From positions 1 to 14,736 of the forward strand of contig CAKPLQ010000035.1 in assembly GCA_934167685.1 (NCBI GenBank): a stretch of 14,736 nt of DNA. Direction: 5' to 3'. Every line of letters starts with the position of its first letter. The first letter of the stretch is position 1. Made by a program: the position numbers and the translations under genes. Shown piece after piece: positions 13,029-14,736 of the stretch. The notes beneath the pieces are model-generated. The model saw nothing but the letters and a program-made list of their open reading frames with translations. It was not told where the DNA came from and did no database searches. This stretch comes from an uncultured Clostridia bacterium (lineage in GTDB: Bacteria; Bacillota; Clostridia; TANB77; CAG-508).

Positions 13029-14345
13029 TTATTCTAAAAATCCTTTATAATGTCTCATTACTAATTGAGATTCTAATTGTTGTACTGTTTCTAGAGCAAC
13101 ACCTACAACGATTAATATTGAAGTTCCACCAAATGAAACATTCAAACTTGTAAATCTTAATAGCATTGGTATTATAGCAATTACTGCTAAAAATAGACCA
13201 CCAAATACTGTTAATTTTGTTATTATTGATGATAAATATTCTGTTGTTGGTTTTCCTGCTCTAATTCCAGGTATAAATCCACCATTTTTCTTAATATTAT
13301 TTGATACTTCTGCTGGATTAAATGTAGCATAAGTATAGAAAAATGTAAATGCAACTATCAATATCAAGTATACAATTGCATTTGCTAATGAATATCCCCA
13401 TCCTACACTTGAAGATGATGTTGCCATAGAGAATTTATAAACTCCTGACCAAAATCCTGATAGATTTTGAACATCAGCAAACATAGATATTATCATTGCT
13501 GGGAATGTCATAAATGATGATGCGAAGATTACTGGCATTACTCCTGCCATAGCAAGTTTTAATGGAATAAATGTACTTTGTGCTCCAACCATTTTTCTTC
13601 CTACAACTTTTTTAGAATATTGTACTGGAACTCTTCTTTCAGCTTGTTGTACAAATACTACTCCTGACACTAAAATTATTGCTCCTACTACAATTCCAAT
13701 TGCAGTAATTAATCCAATTGTACTAAATCCTGAAGATGTTACAATTAAATTCCAAATAGTCGTTACAGCTCCTGGTAATCCTGATATAATTCCTATGAAT
13801 ATTATCATTGATATACCATTTCCAATTCCTTTGCTTGTGATTTGTTCACCAAGCCACATTAGTAAAGATGTTCCTGCTACTAATGAAGAAACTACTAATA
13901 TTCCTGTTAGCCATCCTTCATTAATGAATATTCCTGCTTTTCTATATGATAAGTAAATTCCTATTGCTTCTACTAGAGCTAAGATTATTGTTATAATCTT
14001 AGTCCATCTATTTATTATTTTTCTTCCTTCTTCTCCACCTTCTTTAGAGATTCTCTCTAATGATGGGATAATCATTGTTAATAATTGAACAACAATTGAA
14101 GCTGTTATATAAGGACTTACTGACATTGCAAATACTGAAAATCTTGAGAAAGCTCCTCCTGAAATTATATCTATAAATCCTGCAATTCCATTGTTAGAGC
14201 TCATAGATTCATTTAATACTATTGTATTTACACCAGGTACTGTTATAAAACATCCTAATCTAAATAAAACAATAAGTATTAATGTATATATCAATCTTTT
14301 TCTTACATCTGGTGTTTTTAAAGCGTTCTTTATCGTTTTAAACAA
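13029..14345 (-). CDS. secY: Protein translocase subunit SecY
   Basis: 438 residues with about ten hydrophobic membrane spans, the channel-forming subunit of SecYEG in the cytoplasmic membrane. Recognisable stretches are LIVLFRLGCFITVPGVNT at the first span, SVSPYITASIVVQLL, the cytoplasmic loop QQAERRVPVQYSKK and the C-terminal FNPAEVSNNIKKNGGFIPGI then RAGKPTTEYL. The start is TTG (14345-14343), directly abutting the rplO stop TAG; the GAGGTGA ribosome site lies inside the end of rplO, so the two are translationally coupled. Confidence 0.97.
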   Translation of the reverse strand: MFKTIKNALKTPDVRKRLIYTLILIVLFRLGCFITVPGVNTIVLNESMSSNNGIAGFIDIISGGAFSRFSVFAMSVSPYITASIVVQLLTMIIPSLERISKEGGEEGRKIINRWTKIITIILALVEAIGIYLSYRKAGIFINEGWLTGILVVSSLVAGTSLLMWLGEQITSKGIGNGISMIIFIGIISGLPGAVTTIWNLIVTSSGFSTIGLITAIGIVVGAIILVSGVVFVQQAERRVPVQYSKKVVGRKMVGAQSTFIPLKLAMAGVMPVIFASSFMTFPAMIISMFADVQNLSGFWSGVYKFSMATSSSSVGWGYSLANAIVYLILIVAFTFFYTYATFNPAEVSNNIKKNGGFIPGIRAGKPTTEYLSSIITKLTVFGGLFLAVIAIIPMLLRFTSLNVSFGGTSILIVVGVALETVQQLESQLVMRHYKGFLE

Positions 14346-14736
14346 CTAAATCACCTCTGCCTTTCCGCCTAGGGCTTCAATTTTTTCCTTAGCAGTTGCA
14401 GTAAATTTTGTAGCTTTAACATTTACTTTTTTCTCTAAAGTTCCTGTTGCTAATACTACTATTCCGTCATTTATTTTTCCGATTATTCCTTCTTCTACTA
14501 AGCTTTCTGCTGTTACATCTGTTGCTTTTGTTTTATTTAGCATTGTTAATGTTACTTCTGTATAGTTCTTAGAGTTTCTATTTGTGAATCCTCTTTTTGG
14601 TAATCTTCTATATAATGGTGTTTGACCTCCTTCGAAGCCTCTTCTTACTCCACCACCACTTCTTGCTTTTTGTCCTTTATGTCCTCTTCCTGCTGTTTTT
14701 CCATTTCCAGAACCTATACCACGTCCAAGTCTTTTT
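14346..14736 (-). CDS. rplO: 50S ribosomal protein L15, N-terminus beyond window
   Basis: The last 129 residues are present, read in frame from 14735 to the TAG at 14346-14348. The visible part starts KRLGRGIGSGNGKTAGRGHK and then shows GQKARSGGGVRRGFEGGQTP and LYRRLPKRGF, the glycine/arginine-rich L15 hallmark, followed by the globular C-terminal half. Only about 15-20 N-terminal residues are missing. The internal Met at 14543 is not the start. It is the gene before secY in the spc operon. Confidence 0.97.
   Translation of the reverse strand, partial: KRLGRGIGSGNGKTAGRGHKGQKARSGGGVRRGFEGGQTPLYRRLPKRGFTNRNSKNYTEVTLTMLNKTKATDVTAESLVEEGIIGKINDGIVVLATGTLEKKVNVKATKFTATAKEKIEALGGKAEVI

Overview
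The window is a strongly AT-rich bacterial chromosome segment, and every convincing gene lies on the minus strand, so transcription runs from high to low coordinates. The gene set points to an anaerobic, low-GC Firmicute, most likely an uncultivated Clostridia-type spore former. The evidence is the order rplO-secY-adk-map-infA-rpmJ-rpsM-rpsK-rpsD-rpoA-rplQ, near-consensus Shine-Dalgarno sites, an S-box (SAM-I) riboswitch, a pyruvate:ferredoxin oxidoreductase gamma subunit and a spore photoproduct lyase-like gene. The assignment to class is inference.

Right part (about 7390-14736): the end of the spc operon (partial rplO, then secY) closes with a strong terminator at 12981-13013. A consensus promoter (TTGACA, 17 nt, TAAAAT) then starts adk-map-infA-rpmJ, followed by the alpha-operon block rpsM-rpsK-rpsD-rpoA-rplQ. 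Between rpmJ and rpsM lie two structured RNA elements and a possible promoter, a plausible site for ribosomal-protein feedback. Three junctions of this cluster (infA/rpmJ, rpsK/rpsD, rpoA/rplQ) carry copies of one hairpin-forming intergenic repeat.

Middle part (about 4590-7390): fifteen bases after rplQ begins an S-box riboswitch with its terminator, leading into metK. metK is followed by a short membrane-anchored GT2-like protein and a PflA-like radical SAM gene that is split by a one-base frameshift. Next comes an apparently independent small structured RNA. It has its own near-consensus promoter, a closing helix, two hairpins whose loops can form a 7-bp kissing pair, and a terminator-like hairpin.

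Left part (1-4551): thyA-dfrA-splB form a tight cluster concerned with thymine (dTMP synthesis, folate recycling, repair of the spore thymine photoproduct). A new consensus promoter then drives porG, whose usual partner genes porD/A/B do not follow it. Instead come a 90-residue protein and a long open frame of at least 356 codons running off the left edge. Both show a degenerate helical solenoid motif reminiscent of mTERF repeats. In the long one the C-terminal part is expanded into near-identical 26-residue (78-bp) tandem repeats. That repeat protein and the small RNA at 4597-4715 are the most novel-looking items in the window.
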